Program-made: the position numbers and the translations under genes
NCBI GenBank assembly: GCA_014529385.2
Contig: CM043971.1
Span: 55,351,209-55,415,208 of the forward strand
Source: Adiantum capillus-veneris
Lineage: Eukaryota > Streptophyta > Polypodiopsida > Polypodiales > Pteridaceae
Length of the DNA stretch: 64,000 bases
Direction: 5' to 3'
Notes under the pieces: generated by a model
The model's input: the letters and a program-made list of their open reading frames with translations, nothing else
Told to the model about the DNA's origin: nothing
Database searches by the model: none
Shown here: in pieces, positions 10,970-20,503 of the stretch
How the letters are laid out: each line of letters starts with the position of its first letter
How positions within the stretch are numbered: position 1 is the stretch's first letter

Positions 10970-11480
10970 GTGGACACGCCGACCCACGTGTCCACGTGGA
11001 CTCGCCACGTGTATCGTCGCTCGACGACAATACACGTAGCCATGCGCACTGCCACGCAGGCAGCGCGGCGACCATGTGGCCTGCCACGTGGCGCCAGAAA
11101 ATGGCGACCCACGTGTCCACGTGGACTCGCCACGTTAACGTTGCTCGGCGACAATACACGTAGCCATGCGCAGTGCCACGTAGGCAGCGCGGCGGCCATG
11201 TGGCGCCAAAAAATGGCACCACGCGCAGTGCCACGTGTACTGTCGCCCAGCGACAGTACACGTGGCAGGACACATGGCCGACGCGCTGCCTGTGTGGCAG
11301 TGCACGTGGCCACGTGGCCGGCCACGTGTACTGTCGATTGACGATGGTACACGTGGTGAGTCCACGTGGACGTGCGACGGCCCCCCTAGCCAGCGTGTCC
11401 ACGTGGACTGCCACGTGTGTGTGTCCACACACACACACAAACGCACACACACACAAAAGCACACACGCGTAGGCAGGCAC
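10970..11480. promoter_or_regulatory. Cluster of CACGTG (G-box) palindromes
   Basis: I count about 17 copies of CACGTG in some 510 bp, against an expectation well below one. They lie in imperfect repeats of roughly 110-125 bp that also carry CCATGCGCA.TGCCACG and CAGCGCGGCG. In plants CACGTG is the core site of bZIP and bHLH factors; here it lies 0.5-1 kb upstream of the ParB/methyltransferase start and a similar distance from the transposase start. Confidence 0.75.
11231..11265. repeat. Perfect 16-bp-arm hairpin
   Basis: Arms 11231-11246 and 11250-11265 are exact reverse complements around a 3-base loop, each arm ending in a CACGTG. A degenerate version lies near 11324-11358 and another near 11009-11037. 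Confidence 0.93.
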
Positions 11481-11722
11481 GTGTGTGTGTGCACCACACA
11501 CACACGCCTGCGTGCAGCGTGTGTGTGCACACACACACAAACGACAGCACCTGCGTGTGTGTGTGTGTGTGTGTACACACACGCACACGCACAGGCGTGT
11601 ACGTGCACACCCGCACGTGCACGCGCACACACGCACGGACGTGCACGCACACACACATACGTACATGGCAACACACACACACACACACACACACTCCTCT
11701 CTCTCTCACACACACACACACA
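11416..11722. repeat. Mixed CA/TG microsatellite tract
   Basis: Alternating CACACA and GTGTGT runs with CACGTG-like joints, then a CT run and a final CA run. Alternating purine-pyrimidine tracts of this sort can form Z-DNA or hairpins. Open frames across it are compositional. Confidence 0.9.
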
Positions 11723-11776
11723 AGGACAAAATAAAATAATTAAAAAATTAAAATTAATTAAAAAATATGAAAGCTT

Positions 11777-11782
11777 TATAAA
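11777..11782 (+). promoter_or_regulatory. TATA box of the ParB/methyltransferase gene
   Basis: TATAAA in GCTTTATAAAGTG, followed by a CT-rich leader. A start site near 11805-11815 would place the ATG at 11788 outside or at the very edge of the transcript, which favours the ATG at 11956. Confidence 0.6.
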
Positions 11783-11955
11783 GTGCATTGATCTTCTCTT
11801 CTTCACTTTCTTCTTCTCTATTTTCTTTTGTTGCACATATCTCTTTCTTTCTCTCCATCAAGTTTCCTTTTGTTCACATCTCAAACTCTAACCTACAAAT
11901 TCTCATAAATCATTCTATATCTATTTCTCATAAATTATCATTCTTTATCGCAAGC

Positions 11956-14900
11956 ATGAGAACAAGAAATCAAACAAAAAATACTGGTGCCGTGGATGAG
12001 GTTTATGTTACTACGTCACAAGAAGTACTTCTATTATGCACAGAGGATACCCAACAATCTCAAGCCTTGAGTTCTTTGGATTGCATTATGTCCATCGTAA
12101 CTGGAGTGGATGGAACATCACAATCAAGCGTCGGACCCAGTCATCGTGTGGAAACAGGTACCGCTATTGAAGATGCAAGAGATGAAGCATTTGGAAACGT
12201 TGTCGACAAGCACATTTCATTGGGTTGGGTGGATTCTCATAGAGTACCATACGATGGCAAACTTCCACGATTGCCTCTATGTCAACTTCTCTCAAACCCC
12301 GCCATCCGCACGCATGATGACCATATGGCCGATTTGCAACTCTCCATTGCAAACAAAAGCTACCAACCGGCCATGGCAAGATTTATTGTTAGTGAACGGA
12401 TTCCTGGGGAGGATCACAAACAATTTACTTGTCGTGGTCACGCTGCAAGGGATCTTGCAATGTCATATGATTTGGATGAGGAGCTTCGCCAAATCCCAGA
12501 GCTTAATCACATGGTTGAGAGGTACTTTGTGGTTTGGGATGGTAATCACCGATTGGAGGCATGGATGCGGTGGATGAACGAGAATGACATTCCAATTGAG
12601 AAGGCACCAAAGGTGGAGTGCGTTCTAGTTGACTTTCAGCCCCATGAGACAGCGGAGTTTCTATTGGTTTTGGGCATTGTCAATAGGTGAGCCCTTTTTT
12701 TTTGCAAATGCAAATACATCTTATTTTTAAACTATATAAATTACAATCGATTGTTAAACAGGGCCACGAGGGTTTCAGTGTCTCAAACAACTGCTCATGA
12801 TATTTTCATGATGAGAAAGCTAGGGTTGGCGGACCCTACTTCACTTTTGCAAAAATTCCCCGAAAGAGCGCGTTTGGCAGCAGAAAGGGCTTTGAATTTT
12901 AGAGGTCCAAACAAGTCAAAGTGGCTAAAATTGCCAATGGCTGTCTTGCGCAACTACTTTGGAAGGTATGCTTTAAACCAATTGTAAATGAGAATATGTT
13001 TTGATTGCGAAATCTTATTATGTGTATTTTGATTGAGTCCTTGGAAAATGATAGGAAGAGTTCGATCATATGTTTAGTAGTAAAACGGAAGGGCTGCCAT
13101 CAAAAGGGAGTTTTGACTACGAGTTGGCACCTGACGCATACGAGGAAAGCATCAATCTAGCACTATCTCCAACGGAGCAATACTTTACGCGCAAAGGGCT
13201 TAAGATAGCCACCATTGCAAATCCAGAGAATGGCAGCGATTTTTTTAGAAATGTATATCATTTACAGGTTGGGGCGAGAAGACCACCAAAATGACACCCT
13301 CGAGAGTGACAGAGGTTGCGCGTGCACGCATTAGCCTGACAAAGTAAGTAAAAGTCGTTTAAATCATTGGATATATTTCTCTTTTTATTATGTAGCAATA
13401 AAAAATAAGTCTCGCTTTTCCTTTGATAGGGAGTGCCGCTTGCTTGATTTGCTCCAAGGCGGTGATTCATCCTTGAAGGAGAAGGGCATCGGTTTGACGG
13501 AGAAGGCCTGGATCCAGTGGCTTCGATATCACGTGTACTGGTGGCAATTGGAAAGGTTAGATTTAGTGAACATCTGCACCAGCTAGCAATTTGTTGATAA
13601 TGTAACTTGTGACTTATTATTTGTTGCTGCAGGAGAGTGCTTGAGATGGCCAAGAAAATGGAGGCCGAGAATCATGATGTTGCTATCCAACATGAGAAGG
13701 CTGAAGGTAGGCATGGTTGCACACTTGCCCACACATTATTGACATACAGACGCAAGCACTTTGAGAAGGCCTTCAAGAAGTGGAGTGCTCGGATGAAGTC
13801 CACACATGAACCCGAAGAGCAACCCATTTTGCTTGTACGACACGACGCTTGTTGTATAGATTTGACTTCTTTAATTGACAAATTAAGAATGCAGTAGGAC
13901 ACACTAATCTTGTTCTATGCAAATAAAAACATTGTGGTCTGTCTTGTAGATGGTGGAGAGATGCTCTTGTCTTTCCCATTCCCGAGCACCCCAGTGATGC
14001 ATGGTGCAGGTCGGAGAGAGAGGAGACGGGCTTATATCCTAACGAGTGGATAGACGACTTGCGGCCAAAGGGAGCGTGGCTCAAGTGTCCTTGGTGGCTG
14101 GACCACCCGGACAAGGAGTACCCACCCGAAGAGGAAGAGCTATACATAGGTATGCCTCTATATAGTTTTTACCTTTGCCATGAAGCAATAGAATATGGGC
14201 TCAATAACTCTTCTTCTTTTAATTAATAGCGGAGCATAGTGCGTCACGGAAGAAAGCGGTTGTGATAGAGGATGCTCTATCTCCAAACACATCAAAGAAA
14301 CCGGAGAAGAAGAAACAGACCTCAAGGAAAGACTCACAAGCACAATCGGCTGACAAGCAACGTGGGAAGAGAAAGAAGAGGGCTGTAGTTTCCAGTGACA
14401 GTGAGAGCGAGCATGTGGTTGCAGAGTATTCTTTAGAAGTCAGCGATAGTGCTCATAGCCTTGGTGCTATGAGCCACAATGTACCGACACTATCCTTCAC
14501 TCCAAGACCAGTGGGGGGCATCTAGGAGTCCCCTCCATGTTCACCATCACATGGTAGGGCTGCAGAGGACCTATCAGACATGGCCAGAGTTGTGGGAGAT
14601 AACCATCTAGGTACGTGAAAATGCTTAATGTTGTGTTGTTCTCTTTAGCATTGCTTGAAAGATATATTTGATCTTATTTTGCTACATACAGATATGCACG
14701 TAGAGCCACGCCACCTTGCAGTGCATGCTAGTGCCAAAGAGTTGGCAAAAGCTATTCCAGATGTGTTGTGCAATGATGACAGGTAAGCTACACTTATTTA
14801 CAATCATAGTTATGTGCACAATTTTAGTGCTAACAAAGATTGCATGCAGTTCTATGCAGTCACTACGTAGATTCTTGGGCTCTCTATCAGGAACAGGGCA

Positions 14901-16189
14901 GATGAACCCCAGCTTGAGATTGGGTGGCGTACGTTTGGTGTACATGGCCTTTCCCTTACACAATAGGCCACGTGCAGCTAGCACGGGTGGGGTTCCTTTA
15001 TGAAACCAATGGGATAGTGACCTTGTGGATGCTGCATTCCTTCTGGCATCCGAGTTTCTTTTGGTTGATGGCATGATTGTGGCGACATGTTGTGCAGAAC
15101 ATCTTTCCATTGTCACTTCGAAGGCAGAGGGAGCTGGTTTCCAGTTGTTGAGGATATTGTACTTACGGCTACCGGAGGCTAGTTGTACGACTGTTCAGGA
15201 CTATTTAGAGGGGGTATGTTTTTTTTTGTTTTGATAATGAATAGTAAATTCGATGTTTGCTGTTCAAAAAATAATGTTTTACTTGCTCCCCGTTGGTTGG
15301 TACTTTGTTGCTGGCCATTTTTTCACCCCCTAGAACTGGTGGGTGTCGGCTTTCGAGGTACGATCGAGCGGATGGAGAGATTGCAGCAAATGTATGTGGC
15401 TTCTCTGCAGACGACGACATGTTGTGGGAGAAGCTACCAGGATCAGATTCCACACAGTGGACGCTCGATCGTATGGGCGGGCCTTATCGTAGAGGTGTTG
15501 AGAGGAGTCCAGCGTTTGCCAGGTGGTAGAAACTTTTTGGTAGTTTTTTTAATTGTTCCTATACAATTATAGGTACAATAAATCTAAAGGTTACTTTTTT
15601 TTTTTGTAGATGGATACTAGGTACCTTCACAGACATGGGAGATGCTATGTTGGATTATTTTGCAGGAGTTGGGACATTGGTATCACAATGTTTACTACTA
15701 CGTGGACACTGCATCAGTTGTGAGAAGGATTGGGCAGTTTTCAGTGCTTGTTTGGAGCCAGCTCAACGCCTACCTTCCGATTTAGGCTCGACATTGATGG
15801 TTCATAGGAGTGTTAAAGCTTAGGTAACTGAGCAACCGAAGCAGGTGTCCGAGCAGCTTCATCCGCTTGACCCACCATTCCCGACACCACTCAGCAGTCA
15901 GGGTGGGGCAGTAGCAGCACCATATCCCACTTTCACGGCCCCAGTTTTGGCATGGCGTGCAACTGGACCGTCTCCCAGTGCATTCATTGCCTCCACATCT
16001 GAGGCCCCGCCCGGGGTTGATCCATTGCCTCTTTCACTACCTACAGCCCCCCCCACATATAGTTCGTACCCTTTGCCATTTGGAGGAGTTCCCCCACCAT
16101 TTGGTGCACTGCCCCCATTGGCACGACCTTTGTTTCCTCCCAGAGCATATGGCCCCCCACTGCCCTTCTTTCCTCCACGTCACCCATGA
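11956..16189 (+). pseudogene. Multi-exon ParB-like / amino-methyltransferase-like fusion gene, decayed
   Basis: About 12 exons joined by short GT-AG introns (e.g. 12687-12761, 12966-13054, 13344-13439, 13556-13632, 14150-14229, 14611-14691, 14783-14849, 15523-15609). Exon 1 encodes a ParB/sulfiredoxin-like domain whose hallmark is WDGNHRLEAW (D at residue 195 from the ATG at 11956, chosen over 11788 because of the TATA position). The middle has W-rich segments and a basic nuclear-type stretch (KKPEKKKQTSRK). The last exons give WILGTFTDMGDAMLDYFAGVG, then GHCISCEKD: this is motif X followed by the SAM-binding FxGxG motif I, the permuted order of beta/gamma-class amino-methyltransferases. At the expected DPPY site I see AFPL (14947-14958), so catalysis is doubtful. 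In-frame stops lie at 14523, 15001 and 15821; phase does not match near 13055 and 13275. A proline-rich tail follows to 16189. The expected role would be DNA binding plus base methylation; this is inference. Confidence 0.68.
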
Positions 16190-16374
16190 TGTATCACCCC
16201 CCATATGTATTTACTTTTGATGCAATGGAGCACATAGATTTGGGGTTTGCTATTTGAAATAGACCGTAATTGTGTGTAAGGAACTTCTATTTCTCTTATT
16301 AATAGTGTATTGACTGATTCCATGGTGTTTTTTGTTTGAATGTAAGTTGGTCGTGAAATGACAATCAAATTTTA

Positions 16375-16417
<43 letters not shown>

Positions 16418-16450
16418 CAAAAGAGAGAGAGATGGGTAGATTGTCCCTTC
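16190..16450. other. Right subterminal stretch, no gene
   Basis: A+T-rich sequence downstream of the proline-rich tail, with a (GA)n tract at 16379-16411. No open frame or RNA gene is supported. Confidence 0.7.
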
Positions 16451-16519
16451 TTTTGAGAATCCGCTCGCCCGATTCTTAAAAAGCGCTCACCAAAAATTGC
16501 TCGCCCAGAAATCGCGTCC
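16451..16519 (-). repeat. Right terminal inverted repeat
   Basis: Reverse complement aligns without gaps to 677-745 (54 of 69 identical). It contains the same three GGCGAGC/GGTGAGC boxes as the left end. Confidence 0.88.
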
Positions 16520-16528
16520 CAAACTGAA
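16520..16528. repeat. 9-bp target site duplication, right copy
   Basis: CAAACTGAA, identical to 668-676. Copia-A sequence resumes immediately after it. Confidence 0.93.
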
Positions 16529-18335
16529 TATCCGGTCTCGTGTTGCATACATAAATGAGGCATCCAACAGTAGTTTGGTAAAGAGTGAAATCAGCAGGAT
16601 CACTAGCATCACGAACACTCAAATTCAAACATGTTTCCATGGGAGTGGCAATAGGTTTGCAATCCTCAAGTCCAAACTTACATAGCAATGTCTCTACGTA
16701 ACTTTTTTGACACGAGGCAATACCACCATCACACTGCATAAATTGTATACCCAAGTAATGATGCAACAGTCCCAAATCTTTCATCTTGAAAGTAGCATTC
16801 AAATCAGCCTTAAATTCAGCAATAGGTCTCTTATTTGGGCAAGTGATCAACAAATCATCCACATAAAGAGCCACAATGAGAAGTACATCATCCTCATGCT
16901 TTACATACAATGTGCTTTCTGTGGGACTGTTACAAAAGCTTCGTTTGACCAAATCAGTGTCAGCCTTCTCATACCAAGCACAAGGAGATTGCTTCAACCC
17001 ATACAAAGCTTTGTTACATTTGCACACTTTATCCTCTTTTCCTTTTGCCAAGAGGTAAATCACATAAAGTTCATGTGTCATTTTCTATAAGTGCATTACA
17101 TTCTGATTGCATGGCAACCATCCAATTTTTTCAACTCTGTGCTTCATCAAAAGACAGAGGTTCCTCAACATCATGTAAGCTAGACATGGCCAAAGCATAC
17201 TGATGCATAAGACGCATGGCGAGAGCCTGAATGAGTGCGACTAGACAAAGGTGCATCCAATTTACTGTCACGCAATGTATGCACCAACCATTTTGGCATA
17301 CCTATAGCCTGCTCATTTTCAACCCTTTCCTCATCAAGTACATCATGTACATCTGCATCAGTAATAGGCTGATCTGTAACATTTTTTTAGGCTGTACATT
17401 TGCGTCATTGGAATTTACATTTGAACTTCCATCACTAAAAAGAGGCAACAAAGCGTCATAAATGTCCTGTGAGCTGACATTATTGTCTCTTGTACATGAC
17501 AACAAGGGCTGAACAGAGTCTTCCACAGACACAACATCCGATGAGACCAAGATACGCTTTGTTTGTGGATGATACAACCTGTAACCTTTGCTTTCAACAC
17601 TATAACCGAAAAAAATACATTTGATAGCCTTATCATCCAATTTTTTGTGATGTGTTTGTGGCACCAAAGCATATGCCAAAAAGACAAAATCACGCATGTG
17701 CTCAATAGAAGGCTTTCTATCATGCCATGCTTAATATGGAGTAAAAAAGTGCAAAGCTTTCATATGACAACTATTAAGAACATAAGTGGCACATGATGGC
17801 CTCAAGCCAAAACGAATGCGACAAAGCTTGACTTTTGACCATACATCGTGCCATTTTTGTAAGTGACCTATTTTTCCTCTCAGTAACACCATTTTTTTGA
17901 GGTGTATAAGGCACTCTACATTGGTGTTTTATCCCACGACCAACCAAAAATGCATTAAATTCATGATATATATTATTCCCCCCTCGATCGGAATAGAGGG
18001 TGCCCATAGTACATTTCGAGACATTTTCAGCCATAGCAAAAAATTGTTTAAAGCACATAAATACTTTGGGCTTCGCTTTAAGCGGAAATATCCATGCATG
18101 CTTGGAGTAATTATCAATGAAAGTCACGAAGTAAAGGTAATTTCCCAAGGACGGAGTTTGCATGGGCCAACAAACATCACTATGCACAAGCTGCAACTTG
18201 CATGTGGCCCTAAACTGAACCATCCTTTGGAAACTTCGAACGCTGTATCTAACCCAAAATACAGCCTTCACAAACATGTTTGATAGGTGTTGCAAGAGGC
18301 GACAAAGAAGCAACCATATCATATTTTTGCAAACG

Positions 18336-18340
18336 CAGCA
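18336..18340. repeat. Probable target duplication of Gypsy-2b (one side)
   Basis: CAGCA lies between Copia-A sequence and the start of the LTR. The partner copy would lie beyond the window, so it cannot be confirmed here. Confidence 0.45.
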
Positions 18341-18495
18341 TGTGCGCGTATGTCGCACGTGTCTATGCAAGGAACTTGCCGATACACCGTGTGCGAGCCA
18401 CAAATGGCTCCAAGCACAAAACAAGCCTAAACTAGTAAGCTCAAAGAAGGCGATGGTGTGTCACTCACCGCTCTACGCTTGCTTCGTGGAGGATT
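18341..18495 (-). repeat. Gypsy-2b 3' LTR, outer part
   Basis: Begins TGTGCGCGTA and matches the first 155 bp of the Gypsy-2a LTRs (30681 and 43990). The match resumes at 48204 after Gypsy-1 and its duplicated GGATT. Confidence 0.92.
18491..18495. repeat. 5-bp target duplication of Gypsy-1, left
   Basis: GGATT before the 5' LTR, repeated at 48199-48203 after the 3' LTR. Confidence 0.94.
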
Positions 18496-20085
18496 TGTCA
18501 TAATAATCAATATCTAATTCTCCTAAATGATTTTCTCATATTAAACTGATCATTTAATGTGGGAAAGTGCCAGGGGAGAAAAAGCTAGAATATTGGTTAA
18601 GCTAGCAGATCAGCCACAGTAGGGATCCAAAGGAGGGAAAATAGGGATCCAAAGGGGGGGCCATCTGCAAAAGAGCCATGTGCAACAATGGGCTAAAAAG
18701 ACCCTAAGGTTCAGCCAATGAAGACTTCCAAAATGCTAAGGTTCCAAAATTCAAAGGTTGTGTCCAAAGGGTTAAAGCTTAGGGGGAATTGGATGTTTTG
18801 TGTGCTCTCCAAAGTCAATGCATATCCCTACATGGGAGGGGGCGAGCCCTTCTTCTAGGGGATGAGAGAGAAAGCCACACACACACACACACAGGCTCCC
18901 TTTACACAAAGGGAATGAGGGACACATGTCAGCTCCCTAGGCCAGATGCCCACAAGGTGTGCCCAGTTTCTATTGGATGACCCTTGAAGTGGACCAATGA
19001 GAGTTAAGCTAGAGTAAATCTAGTTTAATTAATTTAAAAATATTTAATAAAAGAAACCAATGAGAATTAAGTCTCCTAGAAGACTATTGGGCAGTCTCCC
19101 AAGGGGTCCAATGAGCATTCAGGAGCCCAATGGCTTGCCTGATTCCTATTGGCCAGGAGGCAAAGGGGTCCAATGAGAGTTTAGTTTAATTATTTAATAA
19201 CCTAAAGCTCTCACAAAAGGGGAAAGGGGGACACATGTCAGAAGGCTATCACCTATGCTGCTTAATAATCATTGGCTTGACTTGGGGAGAGCCAATGAGG
19301 GCTCAGCAAGAGCAAATAGCAAGAGGGCTCGCCCAAGAGAGAGAGGGGGCTGATTTTTGCAAGGCATTATCACACACACACTCACACAATCTCATGTGTG
19401 AAGAAAGAGAAGACTATCTCTTCCCAAGCTTTAATGGAGAGCTCATCACCTACTCCAAGCTTGTGAGATAGAAGCTTACAACGACACACTCTTGGCTTGT
19501 GGATGCAAATCCAACCAAGAGCCAAGCTTCAATGCATGCTCATCTCCTCTACCAAGCTAATTACTAAGCTAAAGCTATGCTAATATGAGTGATTATGTGA
19601 GGAGATGTACATCTTTCTCGTAAGATACTCCTTCTTCCTCTCAATCTACTCTCATACCCTGCTAGCTCTCACCATCTTCGAGGTGTGTGAGGTCTTGGGT
19701 CTGAGAACGGGGATAATTAAAGTTGTGTTTGTTAAGTGTTTTGCTTAGTGCATGAAGCTTTCATCTTCATTGCACTAGCTAGTCTTGAAGGAACACAAAG
19801 AATTGTATTGTACAATGTCTCTCTTGATGGGAGAAACCATAATACAAAGCCTTTTGGAGGGGGGACCGGCTCCATGCAAATCCGGTCCTCAACTATTGTC
19901 AATAGCTTAATTTCTCTCTCTTTTGAAAGTATTGTTGATGCTATCTAACTAGGTGTTATGCTTTTTGTTGCTCTCTCCACCCAAGCACTCTTGTAATTCT
20001 CATTAGGAATCTATTCTAATGAAATGCCCACTATGTTCATGCTAATTTCCGCTACACATAAGTTTTTAGACCATTAAATGTTACA
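18496..20085 (+). repeat. 5' LTR of Gypsy-1
   Basis: 1,590 bp, from TGTCATAATAATC to AAATGTTACA. It holds a short CA tract near 18876 and several repeats of the form CCAATGAG; open frames in it recur in the 3' LTR and are not genes. Confidence 0.95.
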
Positions 20086-20086
20086 T

Positions 20087-20098
20087 TGGTATCAGAGC
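20087..20098 (+). other. Primer binding site of Gypsy-1
   Basis: TGGTATCAGAGC immediately after the 5' LTR, complementary to initiator tRNA-Met. A leader of about 400 bp without genes follows, up to the gag ATG at 20504. Confidence 0.9.
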
Positions 20099-20503
20099 AC
20101 AAGGTTTCTCTTTTCTTGCTCAAGAAGGGAGGTCCTCAAGCTAGCTACAAATGGTTTTTATTATTAATTGCCTGTGAGTAAGTAGAATAGGTATTTTTTC
20201 AGCCTTGCAGTGCGCTTGCCTTTGTGCAGTTAACGTGGCATCACCGTCGAGAGCTATGGTCTTAATAGTGGAGTCCTACGGGGCTTGCCTACGGCTTAAC
20301 CACTATTGAGCTATTAGAAGCTTGACAGGAGCTGGTGCTGTTTTGGTGTTGAAAGACCCTCTCTTCTATTCCTTGCAATTAATGGTGTTCGAGCCGCGGG
20401 TACAGTAGCTTGAGTGCTTTTTCTAAAGGGGTAAAGAGGAGTAGCAACTAGTGCTTGAAGTGCCAAAGTACACCTAAAAAGTTTACACCTAAAGGTTGTT
20501 AGA

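Larger units (their letters stand above)
10104..11955. promoter_or_regulatory. Central divergent intergenic region of the DNA transposon
   Basis: Separates the leftward transposase gene from the rightward ParB/methyltransferase gene, so it should hold both promoters. The first 280 bp are A+T rich. Next comes a G-rich block (10386-10770), then a C+G-rich block full of inverted repeats and CACGTG sites (10780-11480), then CA/TG tracts (11416-11722), and finally a TATA box and pyrimidine-rich leader before the plus-strand ATG. Long open frames in this stretch are low-complexity artefacts. Confidence 0.7.
677..16519. mobile_element. Mutator-like DNA transposon carrying a ParB/methyltransferase gene
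   Basis: A 15,843-bp insertion in Copia-A, about 10.66 kb once the nested Copia-B and its duplicated 5 bp are set aside. Its ends are imperfect inverted repeats of about 69 bp, flanked by an exact 9-bp direct repeat. Inside are three genes: a minus-strand DDE transposase with zinc-finger and SWIM-like remnants, a 109-codon minus-strand gene nearest the left end, and a plus-strand intron-containing gene with ParB-like and methyltransferase-like domains. The two large genes point outward from a shared central region. End structure, duplication size and transposase features all point to the Mutator superfamily, but the family assignment rests on recall, not on a search. The transposase and methyltransferase genes carry disruptions, so this copy is probably dead. 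Confidence 0.85.
16520..18340 (-). mobile_element. Copia-A, integrase to reverse transcriptase part
   Basis: Minus-strand continuation of the Copia element at 1-676. It covers integrase (zinc-binding region through the core, HSDVC and QKNGVTERKNR motifs) and most of reverse transcriptase (YVDDLL near 16850), very close to Copia-B. Its upstream half is not in the window: at 18341 the LTR of Gypsy-2b begins, which inserted here. The fossil has several breaks. Confidence 0.92.

Noticed and set aside
10617-11690. Long minus-strand open frame (357 aa) and overlapping plus-strand frames in the central region
   Set aside because: They run through G-tracts, palindromes and CA/TG repeats, giving Val-Cys, Thr-His and Pro-Ala-Trp low-complexity strings on both strands; this is a compositional effect and not a gene.
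11788-11955. Upstream ATG extending the ParB/methyltransferase gene by 56 residues
   Set aside because: It lies only about 6 bp past the TATA box, so it would not be within the transcript; the added part is low-complexity Ser/Phe/Ile-rich.
15845-16189. Independent proline-rich protein gene
   Set aside because: Same frame as the methyltransferase exon and separated from it by a single stop codon; more likely the C-terminal tail of that gene.
11956-16189. Bacterial or phage contamination as the source of the ParB/methyltransferase gene
   Set aside because: Multiple GT-AG introns with matching phases, and a location between the ends of a eukaryotic DNA transposon that sits in a plant Copia element.
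18789-19948. Several short plus-strand open frames repeated exactly at 46901-48061
   Set aside because: They lie in the two LTRs of Gypsy-1; the repetition is that of the LTR, and none resembles a protein domain.
20087-20098. tRNA gene fragment (TGGTATCAGAGC, seen at four places)
   Set aside because: Each lies next to an LTR at the primer-site position and has no tRNA body around it.
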